NCBI RefSeq assembly: GCF_030209435.1
Contig: NZ_JARVRX010000003.1
Location: 558,001 to 622,000, forward strand
Source: Mycolicibacterium sp. lyk4-40-TYG-92
GTDB lineage: Bacteria; Actinomycetota; Actinomycetes; Mycobacteriales; Mycobacteriaceae
Direction: 5' to 3'
DNA length: 64,000 bases
Positions 39,201 to 48,987 of the stretch are shown here, one piece after another; position 1 is the stretch's first letter, and every line of letters starts with the position of its first letter. The position numbers were made by a program, and so were the translations under genes. The notes beneath the pieces were generated by a model, which saw nothing but the letters and a program-made list of their open reading frames with translations, had not been told where the DNA came from and made no database searches.

Positions 39201-39752
39201 TACGCGGGGCAGCTGAACCTGCCCGACATGTTCACCCGAATGATGTTCTCGCTGGTGGCCACCGGTATCGCGCCGAAGTCGTTCTACGAGCTGGACACCG
39301 AGGGCAACCGGCAGGCCGCGCACTACGACGGGCTGCCCGTCGAGTTCATCGCCGAGGCCATCGACACGCTGGGTGTGCGTCCCGCGGGCGAGTTCGTCAC
39401 CTACCACGTGATGAACCCGCACGCCGACGGACTGGGCATGGACGAGTTCGTCGACTGGCTGATCGAGGCCGGGTACTCCATTGCCCGCGTTGATGATTAC
39501 GCCGAATGGCTGGCCCGGTTCGAGACCACCCTGCGGGCCCTGCCCGACCGGCAGCGCCAGGCGTCGCTGCTGCCGCTGCTGCACAACTACCAGAAGCCCG
39601 AGCACCCGCACAACGGGTCCATCGCGCCGGTTGTCGTGTTCCGCGAAGCGGTGCAGGAGGCCAAGCTCGGCCCGGACAAGGACATCCCGCACGTCACCGC
39701 GCCGGTGATCGTCAAGTACATCACCGACCTGCAGCTGCTCGGCCTGCTCTGA
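36228..39752 (+). CDS. car: Carboxylic acid reductase, second copy
   Basis: A 1174-residue carboxylic acid reductase, the same length as its upstream neighbour. Adenylation motifs are [17 protein letters not shown] and YGSTEAGMVFFDGV; the carrier motif is [13 protein letters not shown] with Ser688; the reductase has [20 protein letters not shown] and YGNSK. It makes aldehydes from acids with ATP and NADPH. The adenylation core resembles the well-studied mycobacterial and Nocardia enzymes. GTGAGG precedes the ATG by seven bases. The palindrome between the two genes suggests separate transcripts. Near-identical DNA blocks shared with the first copy argue for gene conversion. Confidence 0.95.
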   Translation: MSIDHAESATDELARRIADLAANDPQFAAAVPLLSVAQSVEKPGMRLPEIVKTVLEGYADRTALGQRAVELVTENGRTVARLLPKYDTITYGELWDRIRAVAAALHADGVKAGDRVAILGFTSTDYTVIDTALGQIGAVSVPLQTSSAASSLLPIVAETEPVLIAVSADYVADAVELAVGGPAPARFLVFDHHAEVDDEREAIDLARAAFAEAGLNVTVETFADVLGRGRNLPSAPTPVFEEADPLALLIYTSGSTGAPKGAMYPESNMTSFWRRASTAWFGPSEASINLAFMPMSHVMGRGILYSSLANGGIVYFAAKSDLSTLLEDFALARPTELNLVPRVWEMLYLEFQSRVDKLVPAGAGEAERDDIEQQVMADMRQNLIGGRYIKAMTGSAPITDELKAWVEKFLGIHLLEGYGSTEAGMVFFDGVIQRPPTLDYKLVDVPDLGYYLTDQPYPRGELLVKTQYLFPGYYKRPEVTASVFDEDGFYRTGDVVAEIGPDQIQYVDRRNNVLKLAQGEFVTLAKLEAAFSNNSPLVRQIYVYGNSAQPYLLAVVVPTEDALARWDSAELKQRISDSLQEVAKAAELQSYEIPRDFIIETEPFSLENGLLTGIRKLAWPKLKAHYGPALEDLYVSLAAGQADELRQLRQHGADGPALPTVIRAASALLGASGEVSADAHFTDLGGDSLSALTFGNLLEEIFGVEVQVGIIVSPANDLAALAAYIENERSGGAKRPSFSSVHGKNAVEVRAADLTLDKFIDAATLAAAPSLPGPAAEVRTVLLTGATGFLGRYLALEWLERMDLVDGKVIALVRAKSDEEARARLDATFDSGDPKPLAHYQALAADHLEVIAGDKGDENLGLSQEVWQRLADEVDVIVDPAALVNHVLPYSELFGPNALGTAELIRIALTTRQKPYIYVSTIGVGDQLTPGTFTEEADVRVMSPVRAVHDGYANGYGNSKWAGEVLLREANDLCGLPVSVFRCDMILADTSYAGQLNLPDMFTRMMFSLVATGIAPKSFYELDTEGNRQAAHYDGLPVEFIAEAIDTLGVRPAGEFVTYHVMNPHADGLGMDEFVDWLIEAGYSIARVDDYAEWLARFETTLRALPDRQRQASLLPLLHNYQKPEHPHNGSIAPVVVFREAVQEAKLGPDKDIPHVTAPVIVKYITDLQLLGLL

Positions 39753-39759
39753 CACCGGG

Positions 39760-39806
39760 ATTTGTGCACGATTTTCCGCGGTCGCCGCGGAAAATCGTGC
39801 ACAAAT
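39760..39806. terminator. Shared palindrome, copy B (between convergent genes)
   Basis: Perfect 21-bp arms, left arm starting ATTTGTGCACGATTTTCCG, around loop GTCGC (39781-39785). It begins 7 bases after the second car stop and ends 2 bases before the stop of the convergent DUF559 gene, so it can end transcripts from both sides. The right arm is followed on the plus strand by TTTTC. Confidence 0.75.
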
Positions 39807-39808
39807 TT

Positions 39809-40678
39809 TCAGGCGGCCTGCCTGAAACGCAGGGCACTCCGTATTTCGGCGAGCACCCGGTCCGGATACTCGGTCAGATCGAGCCACGTGAACCGCAAGA
39901 TCTGATAGCCCAGCAGCGAGATGATGTTCTGCCGCTTGCGGTCGTTCTCGAAGTCGTCGGCACTGCTGTGAAAGGCCCAGCCATCGACTTCGATGGCGAG
40001 TTTTGCTGCCGGAAACACGACGTCGACCTTGTATCCGGCAACGGGACAGTTGGCTTTCCATCCCGTGATCTTGTTGCGGCGCAATAGTTTTATGAATAGG
40101 CGTTCAGCTTGAGAGCGGGCCCCGTCTTCGGCGGCCAGCAACAGTATCCGAGCCGCAGGCGATCCGTGTCGTCCTTTGTTGCGCAGGTGCGCGTCCCAGA
40201 GTTTCTTCAGCTCGACGTGCCGCTGCAACGCAGTGTCCATGAGTTTGGCGCCACCCCCACGCCGCGTCGCGGCTTCGATGACGGTCAGTGGGAGTGCGGT
40301 GACACGCAGTCCGCCGCGTTCGATGATGTCCTGCGGCAATAGATCGCGGCGGCGGACCCGGATGCCGTCGCGCTTGCGATGATTGCTGACCTTCGGCACC
40401 GTGACTTCCACCGTCTCCGGCGGATAGTGCGTGACGCCCAGCCACCACGCGGCGGCCAGTCCGCTGGCGGTGGCCGCTGGGCCGTAGGACCAGACTGCAC
40501 ACCGTACGCGGGCCGCATCGCTGAATGCACGATCGTCAACGAAGAACACTCCGGGGGCGCATCGCAGCCAGTGGCCGGAGCGGACTCGGCGGCTGATGGC
40601 GTCATCGCTGATCCCCGCAGTCAGGGCTTGGGCACGGGTGATTACGCCATCGTGGCGGCGAAGGTATTCGTCAAGCAC
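39809..40678 (-). CDS. AbiEi-antitoxin-like N-terminus with DUF559 (Vsr-like) nuclease domain
   Basis: A 289-residue protein. The N-terminal 60 residues (GVITRAQALTAGISDDAISRRVRSGHWLRCAPGVFF, in pieces GVITRAQALTAGISDDAIS and RVRSGHWLRCAPGVFF) match the winged-helix found in AbiEi-type antitoxins. Residues 185-289 match DUF559, related to the very-short-patch-repair endonuclease fold: Glu192, YKVDVVFP (Asp219), LAIEVDGWAFH (Glu230, Asp232) and ENDRKRQN. Actinobacterial genomes hold several such genes, usually alone; their role is unclear and may be repair or defence. No AbiEii-type toxin is adjacent. Flanked on both sides by the shared palindromes. Confidence 0.82.
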   Translation of the reverse strand: MLDEYLRRHDGVITRAQALTAGISDDAISRRVRSGHWLRCAPGVFFVDDRAFSDAARVRCAVWSYGPAATASGLAAAWWLGVTHYPPETVEVTVPKVSNHRKRDGIRVRRRDLLPQDIIERGGLRVTALPLTVIEAATRRGGGAKLMDTALQRHVELKKLWDAHLRNKGRHGSPAARILLLAAEDGARSQAERLFIKLLRRNKITGWKANCPVAGYKVDVVFPAAKLAIEVDGWAFHSSADDFENDRKRQNIISLLGYQILRFTWLDLTEYPDRVLAEIRSALRFRQAA

Positions 40679-40722
40679 ACAGATTCGGACGTACGCGGCG
40701 GCCCCGCGGTTCCATCAAAGGG

Positions 40723-40771
40723 GATTTGTGCACGATTTTCCGCGCCTGCCGCGGAAAATCGTGCACAAATC
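40723..40771. terminator. Shared palindrome, copy C (after the secreted lipase)
   Basis: Perfect 22-bp arms, left arm starting GATTTGTGCACGATTTTCCG, around loop CCTGC. It lies 5 bases past the stop of the minus-strand lipase-like gene and 44 bases upstream of the DUF559 start, so it is again placed at a 3' gene end. Confidence 0.75.
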
Positions 40772-40776
40772 ACTGG

Positions 40777-42567
40777 TTACGGGGCGATCAGGACACCGGC
40801 ATCGGATGCGGCGTGCTGCAGTTCGTAGATGTCCAGGTCACCCCAGTCGTTGATCGCCCCGGTGTAGGAACCCAGCCAGGGCACCACGCCGGGATCCGGT
40901 GCCACACCCAGGTTGTAGGCCTGCATACCGGGCAGGTGGTGCTCGAAGAAGTTACCGAGGATGTCGACGGCGAAGACGATGTCGTTGATCGGGTTCGGGC
41001 CCCACAGCGCGGACGCGTTGAACAGCGGGTTCACTGCCTCCGGATCACCGATCATCACGATGTTGCCGTAGTGCGGCTTGCTGCCGCCGGTGGGGTCGTA
41101 GGCCGGCATGAACGGCTGCAGGCCCGGCAGGTCGGTGGCGAAGTACGCCGCGGTGTCACCGTAGGTCTCGACGTTGACGAAGTTCGAGTTGATGCCGTTG
41201 CCCGGGACCGAGGTGTTCAGTCCGGGGCCTTCGAAGCCGATGCCGCCGCGGCCCGTCTTCTGCGCGACGAACTGGGCCTCCCAGCCACCCAGTGAGTGAC
41301 CGGTGACGAAGATGTCGTCGGTGGTGTAGCCCTGCGCGAGGGCCGCTGCTTCGACCTTCCGCTCGAACGCCAGCGAGTCCCAGAACGCCTGCGGCGTGGT
41401 GTGGGTGAAGATGATCTGCGTGTCCGTGAAGATCTGCGACAGCGCGATCAGCGGATGGAACAGCAGATTGGTCCCACCCGTCGTGCCCTGGTAGGCGACG
41501 ATGATCTGGCCTTCGGGCGTCACCCACGCCTTGCCGACGGCGCCGGACAGCGGGTTGAAGGTCTGCATCTGAAAACCGTTGACGGTGAACGGCTTCAGAT
41601 CACCCGGCTGGGCGCCGAGCACGTAGGCGTTGGCCGAGGCATTCAGGAACTGCTCGACTGTCGGGGTGTCACCACTGGTAGGGCCGGTGTAGGTCAGCTC
41701 CGGGACGACGGGCGCCGCGGTGGGGGTCTTGCTCAGCCCCAGCATGTCCTCGATGCGGCGGAAGCCCGCGAACAGCGCCTCGGAAATGGGCGACCAGTTG
41801 AACGGGCTCTTCGGGCCGCTCTGCGAGACCGTCAGGTCCAGGACCTGCAGGACGGTGTTGATGATGCGTCCGGGCAGCTGGATGATCTTCGCGATCGGGT
41901 TCAGCGGCTGCGGTGGTGTCGGCGTCGTCAGGGTGCCGACGGTGTTGGTGGTCGAGGCCAGGGCTGCGAGCCGGGTGGTCGGCGCGGGGGTCTTGGCCGG
42001 TGCGGGGGTGCCGGCGACGGTTGGCGCGGTGGCTGCGGGGGAGCTGACCGTCGCGTCCTTGGCCGGGGCGCTCGAGGTGGCGGGCTGGAGCTTCGGTGCC
42101 TTCTTGCCGTCGCCGGCGGGCTTGGCCGAATCGGAACCCTTCTTCGCCGGTTTGGCGGCGGGCTTGGGATCGGGCTTGGCCGCGGGCTTTGGATCCGGTT
42201 TGGCTTCCGGATCCGCACCTGACTCGGGGTCGGTGGCCTTGGTGTCGGTATCGGTGGCCGTGTCCTGCTTGGGGTCCGGTTTGTCGGACTTGTCCGTGAC
42301 CGTCCCGGCCTGGCCGGCGTTCTTACCGGGCTTCTTGTCCTTCTTGTCGGTTTTCGCCGGCTTGGGTTTGGCCGGGCCGGGCTTCTGCGGTGCCGACTGG
42401 CCGGCCGAAGTGCCCGGCGAGTCGGTCGTCCCGGTTTCGGCCCAGGCCACGTGCTGGCTGGTCGCCGCAGCGATACCCATGGCGGCGGCGAGCACGGCCA
42501 GGCGGTACCGACCGGATTTATGCAGACTGAGCCCCGACTGTGTCCCCACCGGTGTCCCCTTTGACAT
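40777..42567 (-). CDS. Exported lipase-like alpha/beta hydrolase with Lys/Pro-rich linker
   Basis: A protein of about 596 residues. A signal peptide runs YRLAVLAAAMGIAAATSQHVAWA. Then come about 160 residues rich in K, P, A, D and T (runs like TDKKDKKPGK and repeated PDPKPAAK), looking like a cell-wall-spanning or disordered linker. The C-terminal half is a class 3 lipase-like domain: IIVAYQGTTGGTNLL and the nucleophile elbow VTGHSLGGWEAQFVA, then GFEGPGLNT. PE/PPE-type mycobacterial lipases have comparable hydrolase domains, but no PE or PPE segment is present. ATG 42567 is preferred; an in-frame GTG at 42606 would add 13 residues. It is probably an outward-facing esterase of unknown substrate. 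Confidence 0.78.
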   Translation of the reverse strand: MSKGTPVGTQSGLSLHKSGRYRLAVLAAAMGIAAATSQHVAWAETGTTDSPGTSAGQSAPQKPGPAKPKPAKTDKKDKKPGKNAGQAGTVTDKSDKPDPKQDTATDTDTKATDPESGADPEAKPDPKPAAKPDPKPAAKPAKKGSDSAKPAGDGKKAPKLQPATSSAPAKDATVSSPAATAPTVAGTPAPAKTPAPTTRLAALASTTNTVGTLTTPTPPQPLNPIAKIIQLPGRIINTVLQVLDLTVSQSGPKSPFNWSPISEALFAGFRRIEDMLGLSKTPTAAPVVPELTYTGPTSGDTPTVEQFLNASANAYVLGAQPGDLKPFTVNGFQMQTFNPLSGAVGKAWVTPEGQIIVAYQGTTGGTNLLFHPLIALSQIFTDTQIIFTHTTPQAFWDSLAFERKVEAAALAQGYTTDDIFVTGHSLGGWEAQFVAQKTGRGGIGFEGPGLNTSVPGNGINSNFVNVETYGDTAAYFATDLPGLQPFMPAYDPTGGSKPHYGNIVMIGDPEAVNPLFNASALWGPNPINDIVFAVDILGNFFEHHLPGMQAYNLGVAPDPGVVPWLGSYTGAINDWGDLDIYELQHAASDAGVLIAP

Positions 42568-42669
42568 CCCTGGTGCCCGCCTGCGCGCGCACGAATGTGA
42601 CGACACTATGACATCGAGTGATGTCAGTCACGATCAGGTTTGCCGAAGTCGTGGATCACGGTGGCGAGA

Positions 42670-44718
42670 TCAGCGCACCCGCGCCGCGACCGCCTCGGGC
42701 ATCGGTTCGTATCGGGCGAAAGTGCGGGTAAAGGACCCGGCTCCGTGGGACAGCGACCGCAGTTCGATCGGGTACCGGGTCAGCTCGATCTCCGGAATCT
42801 CGGCGTCGATGCCGGTGCACGAATCGCCGGCTGTGTCGGTGCCCAGCACACGGCCGCGCCGCCCCGACAGGTCACTCATTACCGCGCCGACCATCTCGTC
42901 GGGCACCACGATGTGCACGCTGTCGATGGGTTCGAGCAGATTCACCGACGCGGCGGCAGCGGCCTCACGGAGCGCCAACCCGCCCGCCAGCTGGAAGGCG
43001 TAGTCCGACGAGTCGACGCTGTGCGCCTTGCCGTCCAGCAGCGTCACCCGGATGTCGACCATCGGATACCCGCAGATGCCCCGATCCATCTGGGCGCGAA
43101 CGCCTTTCTCCACGCTCGGGATGAACTGCCGCGGCACGGCGCCACCGACGACCTTGTCGACGAACTCGAATCCGGCCCCCTCCGGAAGCGGTTCGACGGT
43201 GATGTCACACACCGCGAACTGTCCGTGCCCGCCGGACTGTTTGACGTGCCGGCCGTGGCCTTTCGCGTTGCCGCCGAACGTCTCTCGCAGCGGGACGCGC
43301 AATTCCGTGGTGTCGACGGCGACGCCGAATCGCCGTGACAGCGCGTCGAGGACCACCGCGGAGTGGGCTTCACCCATGCACCACAACACGATCTGGTGGG
43401 TCTGCGGGTTCTGCTCGACACGCAGTGTCGGATCCTCGGCAGACAGCCGGGCCAGCCCCACCGACAACTTGTCCTCATCGGTCTTGGCGTGCGGAACGAT
43501 CGCCATGGGGAGCAGCGGCGCGGGCATGGTCCACGGCCGGCACACCAGCGGGGAAGCCTTGTCCGACAGGGTGTCTCCCGTCTCGGCGCACGTCAGCCGC
43601 GCGATGGCGCAGATGTCGCCGGCGATCACCTCGGTCGCCGGGCGTTGTTTGCGGCCCAACGGAAACGACAGCGCGCCGACGCGCTCGTCGTCGTCGTGGT
43701 CCTCGTGCTCGGCACATCCGGCGGCGGGATCGGCGAACGAATTGAAATGGCCCGACACGTGAACCGTCGTGTCGGGCCTGATGGTGCCGGAGAAAACCCG
43801 GACCAGACTCACCTTGCCGACGTACGGGTCCGACGTCGTCTTCACCACCTCTGCCAGGAGCGGTGCGGCGGGATCGCAGGCGGGCGCGGGCCTTTCCACG
43901 CCGGCCGGGGTGAACACCTGTGGCGGCACATGCTCTGGGGGAGAAGGGAACCCGCGGGCGATGACGTCGAGCAGTTCGGCGGCCCCGGTGCCCGTGGTGC
44001 TACACATCGGGATCACCGGGAAGAACGAACCGCGGGCCACCGCGCGCTCGAGGTCGGCAACCAGCACCGCGTTGTCGATCTGCTCGCCGCCCAGGTACCG
44101 CTCCATCAGCGTCTCGTCCTCGGACTCCTCGATGATGCCCTCGATCAGGGTCGCGTCGTCCGCGAGCAGTGAGACGAGTCCGTCTCCCTCGGGCAGGTAC
44201 AGCGGAATCACCTTGTCCCCGAACGACTCCTGCGCCGACTGCACCGCCCCGGCGAACGTCGCGCGGGCGTGGTCGAGTTTGGTCACCACGACGGCTCGCG
44301 GCACCCCCACGTCGGCGCATTCGCGCCACAACGCCTTGGTGGCAGCGTCCACCTCATCGTTGGCCGCCATCACGAACAATGCGCAATCGGCAGCCCGGAG
44401 CCCGGCCCGCAGTTCGCCGACGAAATCGGCGTAGCCAGGGGTGTCGAGCAGATTGATCTTCACCGGCCCGTGCTGAAGTGAGGCGAGCGTCAAGCCGACC
44501 GACCGTTGCTGCTCGACTTCGGCCGGCTCGTGATCGGACACCGTGGTGCCGTCGAGCACCGTGCCGGCTCGCGTCAGCACGCCCGCATGGAGCAACAGGG
44601 CCTCGACCAGAGTGGTCTTGCCGGACCCAGATGGCCCGACCAGGACCACATTTCGGATCGCGGCCGGACTGTCCGCACTGGGCGCGGCTCCGGATGAGCT
44701 ATTCGACTTGTCGGCCAT
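42670..44718 (-). CDS. fusA2: Elongation factor G-like protein EF-G2
   Basis: A 682-residue translational GTPase paralogue like Mtb Rv0120c. The P-loop is VGPSGSGKTTLVEALL (residues 27-42), switch/G3 is LLDTPGYADFVGELRAGLRAAD (pieces LLDTPGYADF and VGELRAGLRAAD), and G4 is VVTKLDHAR. Thr of switch I sits in RSVGLTLAS, not the usual RGITI. Domains II-V follow in order, with VPLRETFGGNAKGHGRHVKQSGGHGQFA (pieces VPLRETFGGNAKGHG and RHVKQSGGHGQFA) in domain IV. The altered switch I and the short domain IV region fit EF-G2 proteins, whose translocation activity is weak or absent. Role uncertain. It is near the PPOX gene but separated by 70 bases. Confidence 0.92.
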   Translation of the reverse strand: MADKSNSSSGAAPSADSPAAIRNVVLVGPSGSGKTTLVEALLLHAGVLTRAGTVLDGTTVSDHEPAEVEQQRSVGLTLASLQHGPVKINLLDTPGYADFVGELRAGLRAADCALFVMAANDEVDAATKALWRECADVGVPRAVVVTKLDHARATFAGAVQSAQESFGDKVIPLYLPEGDGLVSLLADDATLIEGIIEESEDETLMERYLGGEQIDNAVLVADLERAVARGSFFPVIPMCSTTGTGAAELLDVIARGFPSPPEHVPPQVFTPAGVERPAPACDPAAPLLAEVVKTTSDPYVGKVSLVRVFSGTIRPDTTVHVSGHFNSFADPAAGCAEHEDHDDDERVGALSFPLGRKQRPATEVIAGDICAIARLTCAETGDTLSDKASPLVCRPWTMPAPLLPMAIVPHAKTDEDKLSVGLARLSAEDPTLRVEQNPQTHQIVLWCMGEAHSAVVLDALSRRFGVAVDTTELRVPLRETFGGNAKGHGRHVKQSGGHGQFAVCDITVEPLPEGAGFEFVDKVVGGAVPRQFIPSVEKGVRAQMDRGICGYPMVDIRVTLLDGKAHSVDSSDYAFQLAGGLALREAAAAASVNLLEPIDSVHIVVPDEMVGAVMSDLSGRRGRVLGTDTAGDSCTGIDAEIPEIELTRYPIELRSLSHGAGSFTRTFARYEPMPEAVAARVR

Positions 44719-44788
44719 GGCGTGCCCCTATCGACGACTCACGTCAACCATGCTCCTGTCGCGACGGTCGGCACAAGACTCAAGCAGC

Positions 44789-45190
44789 TCAAGCGTGCCA
44801 GGAACTCCAGCGGCTGATCGCCACCCGGATCACCGGGCCGTCGAGTGCCACCCGGTCGTACTGGTGATACTTCGCCCGCAGCAGCGAGTAGCCGATCGCC
44901 ATCTCGTCGCCGCTCGGGTGCACGCTGGCGATGCCGTCGGCACGGGCCCACCAGAGGTGGGACCAGTCATCGTCGTACTCCTCGGCGAGCAGGCTCACGC
45001 GCGGGTTGGCCGCGATGTTGTCCAGCCGCCGCAGATGCTGTGTCGACTTCCGCTTGGCGTCGACCGCCGTATAGAGCCGGTCCCCGCTGACCGCGAAGAC
45101 CACCGGCACCACATGCGGCTGGCCCTCGGCGGACACCGTCGCCAGGACCGCGACAGGAGCGGCGGAGAACAGGGCGGCGGGATCGGTCAT
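44789..45190 (-). CDS. PPOX-class F420-dependent protein (Rv0121c-like)
   Basis: A 133-residue split-barrel flavin/deazaflavin protein of the TIGR03668 type. Markers are [22 protein letters not shown] (pieces [11 protein letters not shown] and [11 protein letters not shown]), [10 protein letters not shown], and [23 protein letters not shown] (pieces [13 protein letters not shown] and [10 protein letters not shown]). Such proteins use coenzyme F420 to reduce an unknown substrate. Its ATG overlaps the stop of the upstream proline-rich membrane protein as TGATG, so they are coupled. Position next to fusA2 matches Mtb gene order. Confidence 0.9.
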   Translation of the reverse strand: MTDPAALFSAAPVAVLATVSAEGQPHVVPVVFAVSGDRLYTAVDAKRKSTQHLRRLDNIAANPRVSLLAEEYDDDWSHLWWARADGIASVHPSGDEMAIGYSLLRAKYHQYDRVALDGPVIRVAISRWSSWHA

Positions 45191-45783
45191 CAGCGGCGGT
45201 GTGGGTTCGGGGCGACGCTCATCGGCATGCGGGTCACGTTGATCTCCGGCGGACGCGTAGGTGCGGGCGGCGCGGCGGGTGGGTGATACGCCGGGGGCGC
45301 CGCGGCGGGCGGTGGTTCGGCCGGCGGCGGGGGAGGAGGCGGCGGGCTGAGCGTCGACGAGGTCACCGGGGCGGGCGTCGTCGTCGTGGTCGTGGTTGTC
45401 GCGGGTGTCGGTTCCGCGGGCGCCTCATCGGAGCCGGAATCGCGGCGGGTGGCCAGGACCACCAGCGAGACGACGAGCGCGACCACGGCGACCGCGACGA
45501 CGATCAGCAGCAGCCGGGCGTCTTTCGTGCGGTACCAGGGTGGCGGGGGCTCGCGGAACCGCCAGGTGTCGGTGTTGAACGCATCGAAGGTGTCGCCCGT
45601 CGGCTCCGGTTCGGGGATGACGAACGAACCCGTCGTCGGGCCGGCAAACGGTCCAGTGCCGTGCGGGCCCGGGTCGACGGCGCGGAACGGATCGGTGTCC
45701 GGGTCGTCGTCCTGCTCTTCGGCGGAAGATTCCAGCACGCCACCCGGCGAGAGTTCGCGCTCTGGGTCGTCGCTGTCAGCCAC
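45190..45783 (-). CDS. Single-pass membrane protein with proline-rich outer tail
   Basis: A protein of about 197 residues. Residues 1-89 are acidic and hydrophilic, residues 90-112 ([20 protein letters not shown]) form one TM helix, and the rest is an extracytoplasmic tail of Thr runs (TTTTTTTT) and Pro runs (PPPPPPPP). No enzyme domain is visible. The topology, with cytoplasmic N-terminus and extended outer tail, resembles cell-envelope scaffolding proteins in mycobacteria. GTG 45783 is taken as the start; a TTG 30 bases upstream is possible. Coupled to the F420-type gene by a 1-base overlap. Function unknown. Confidence 0.75.
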   Translation of the reverse strand: MADSDDPERELSPGGVLESSAEEQDDDPDTDPFRAVDPGPHGTGPFAGPTTGSFVIPEPEPTGDTFDAFNTDTWRFREPPPPWYRTKDARLLLIVVAVAVVALVVSLVVLATRRDSGSDEAPAEPTPATTTTTTTTPAPVTSSTLSPPPPPPPPAEPPPAAAPPAYHPPAAPPAPTRPPEINVTRMPMSVAPNPHRR

Positions 45784-45843
45784 CTCCCAGATGCTAGGGG
45801 TGGCTCGCGCCAATTGCTCGGTATCGGCGCGCGTGTCCGCGCT

Positions 45844-46413
45844 TTAGACGTCCTTGACCGGTTCGATGCCGAGATCGCGGTAGCTGACCAACGCGGCAAA
45901 CGGCACACCGCGCTTGGCGAACCGGTCGGTGGCGATGTCGCCGCGGTCGACCATCGGGATGACACCGGTGACCACCGCGCCGACGGAGGTGACGCGATCG
46001 TAGGCGATCTCGGTGGAGCCGCCGGTGCTGATCACGTCGTCGACCAGCAGCACCCGGGTGCCGGGCTCGATGCGGGTGCCTTCGAGCCACTGCTCACGGC
46101 CGCGCGCCTTCTGCTCCTTGCGGACCGAGAACCACCGCTTGCCGGTGACCATCGCGACGCCGTGCGCCAGCGGGTCGGCGCCCATGGTCAGGCCGCCGAC
46201 GGCGTCGAACTCGATGCCGCGCAGCGCGGCGAGTTCGGCCACGGCCTTGCTGACGATCGTCAGGCTGACGCCGTTGTCGATGGCGAACTTGCCGTCGATG
46301 TAGTCGTGGCTGAGCTGCCCGCTGGCCAGCCGGAACGGCTCCTCGCGGCGCTCGTAGCCGCGGGTGCGGATCAGGTCGAATGCGGCTTCCCAGCCTGCGG
46401 GGCGATCAGACAT
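45844..46413 (-). CDS. pyrE: Orotate phosphoribosyltransferase-like protein
   Basis: A 189-residue type I phosphoribosyltransferase. The PRPP loop is RVLLVDDVISTGGSTEIA (about 120-137), and the hood region has SGQLSHDYIDGKFAIDNG, VGGLTMGADPLAHGVA and WFSVRKEQKARGREQWLEG (the catalytic Lys loop). It joins orotate to PRPP in pyrimidine synthesis if the pyrE call is right; it differs from the shorter Mtb PyrE (Rv0382c) as I recall it, so a second OPRT-like enzyme with another base as substrate is possible. ATG 46413 is the start, because the region upstream overlaps the neighbouring gene's end. Confidence 0.8.
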   Translation of the reverse strand: MSDRPAGWEAAFDLIRTRGYERREEPFRLASGQLSHDYIDGKFAIDNGVSLTIVSKAVAELAALRGIEFDAVGGLTMGADPLAHGVAMVTGKRWFSVRKEQKARGREQWLEGTRIEPGTRVLLVDDVISTGGSTEIAYDRVTSVGAVVTGVIPMVDRGDIATDRFAKRGVPFAALVSYRDLGIEPVKDV

Positions 46414-46423
46414 GGTGCGAATC

Positions 46424-47224
46424 CTAAACCTGGCGGGACAGTCGAGCCAATTCGACTGTTGCGGAACGTAATTCATCGATGGACTGCAGGGGCCGCGGGT
46501 ATCCGACCCGGGTGTAGGCCATGCCGCGGGCGGTGTCGACCCGCAGATCGAGGCCGTAGCGGTCGGCGCCGGTACAGGTCGCCGACTCGGTGTCGGGGTA
46601 ACCGCCCAGCACGCGGGCCATGGCCGCCAGCGCGTCGGCGTGGTCGGCGTTCAGGTGCGCGACAGCCCCGGCGGCCGCCGGCGTCACCGGATCCGGCTGG
46701 GCCGCAGCGTAATCCGCGCCGGTGGTCGAGTCCATGCGACCGTAGCCGCCGACCCACCGGACGCGGTCGACGTGCAGCACCCACAGGGCGAAGTCGCTGT
46801 AGTCGATGTAGTACTTCGCGGCCGGTACCGCCGCGACATGGGCGTCCCGGGCGGCGTCGCGTTCGGCGCCTTCCGGCCGCGCCACCCGGCCGGCCAGGGT
46901 CACCCGGCCACCGGCGAGCGGGTCCTTGTCGGCGCTGGCCGCGATGATCGAGATGCTGGCCCGCTGATCGCCGGCGAGGTTGCGGCCGTGCTCGGCGAGA
47001 TTCGAGACGCACAGCACCGGCGAGCCGCCGAGCAGTCCATAGGTGACCATCGACGCCCACGGATCGCCGTCCGCCGTGAGGGTTGCCAGGGTCCCGGTGT
47101 TGGTCGAGGCCGCGATGGTCCGGGCCTCTTCGGCGGCCGTCGGCCGGGTCGCGTTGACGATTTCGGCCAGCGGCGGCGGGATCGTCGGAGCATCACCTGG
47201 GTCGCCATGATCGCGTGTCGCCAC
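46424..47224 (-). CDS. HugZ-like FMN/heme-binding split-barrel protein with DUF2470
   Basis: A 266-residue protein: residues 25-170 form a pyridoxamine-oxidase-like split barrel ([21 protein letters not shown], shown as [11 protein letters not shown] and [38 protein letters not shown]) and residues 180-260 match DUF2470 ([22 protein letters not shown], in pieces [13 protein letters not shown] and AAMARVLGG). The pair of domains recurs in HugZ-type heme-degrading or heme-binding proteins, with the HxxAxA helix near the cofactor. Its partner is not evident. It starts at GTG 47224, head to head with treS over 38 bases. Confidence 0.8.
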   Translation of the reverse strand: MATRDHGDPGDAPTIPPPLAEIVNATRPTAAEEARTIAASTNTGTLATLTADGDPWASMVTYGLLGGSPVLCVSNLAEHGRNLAGDQRASISIIAASADKDPLAGGRVTLAGRVARPEGAERDAARDAHVAAVPAAKYYIDYSDFALWVLHVDRVRWVGGYGRMDSTTGADYAAAQPDPVTPAAAGAVAHLNADHADALAAMARVLGGYPDTESATCTGADRYGLDLRVDTARGMAYTRVGYPRPLQSIDELRSATVELARLSRQV

Positions 47225-47262
47225 GTTTGCACCCTACCCAGGCGCGGGTACGTTGGTTCTCG

Positions 47263-48986
<1,724 letters not shown>

Positions 48987-48987
<1 letters not shown>

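Noticed and set aside
39809..40678. DUF559 protein as a complete type IV toxin-antitoxin system
   Set aside because: Only the antitoxin-like winged helix is present; no AbiEii nucleotidyltransferase toxin is adjacent.
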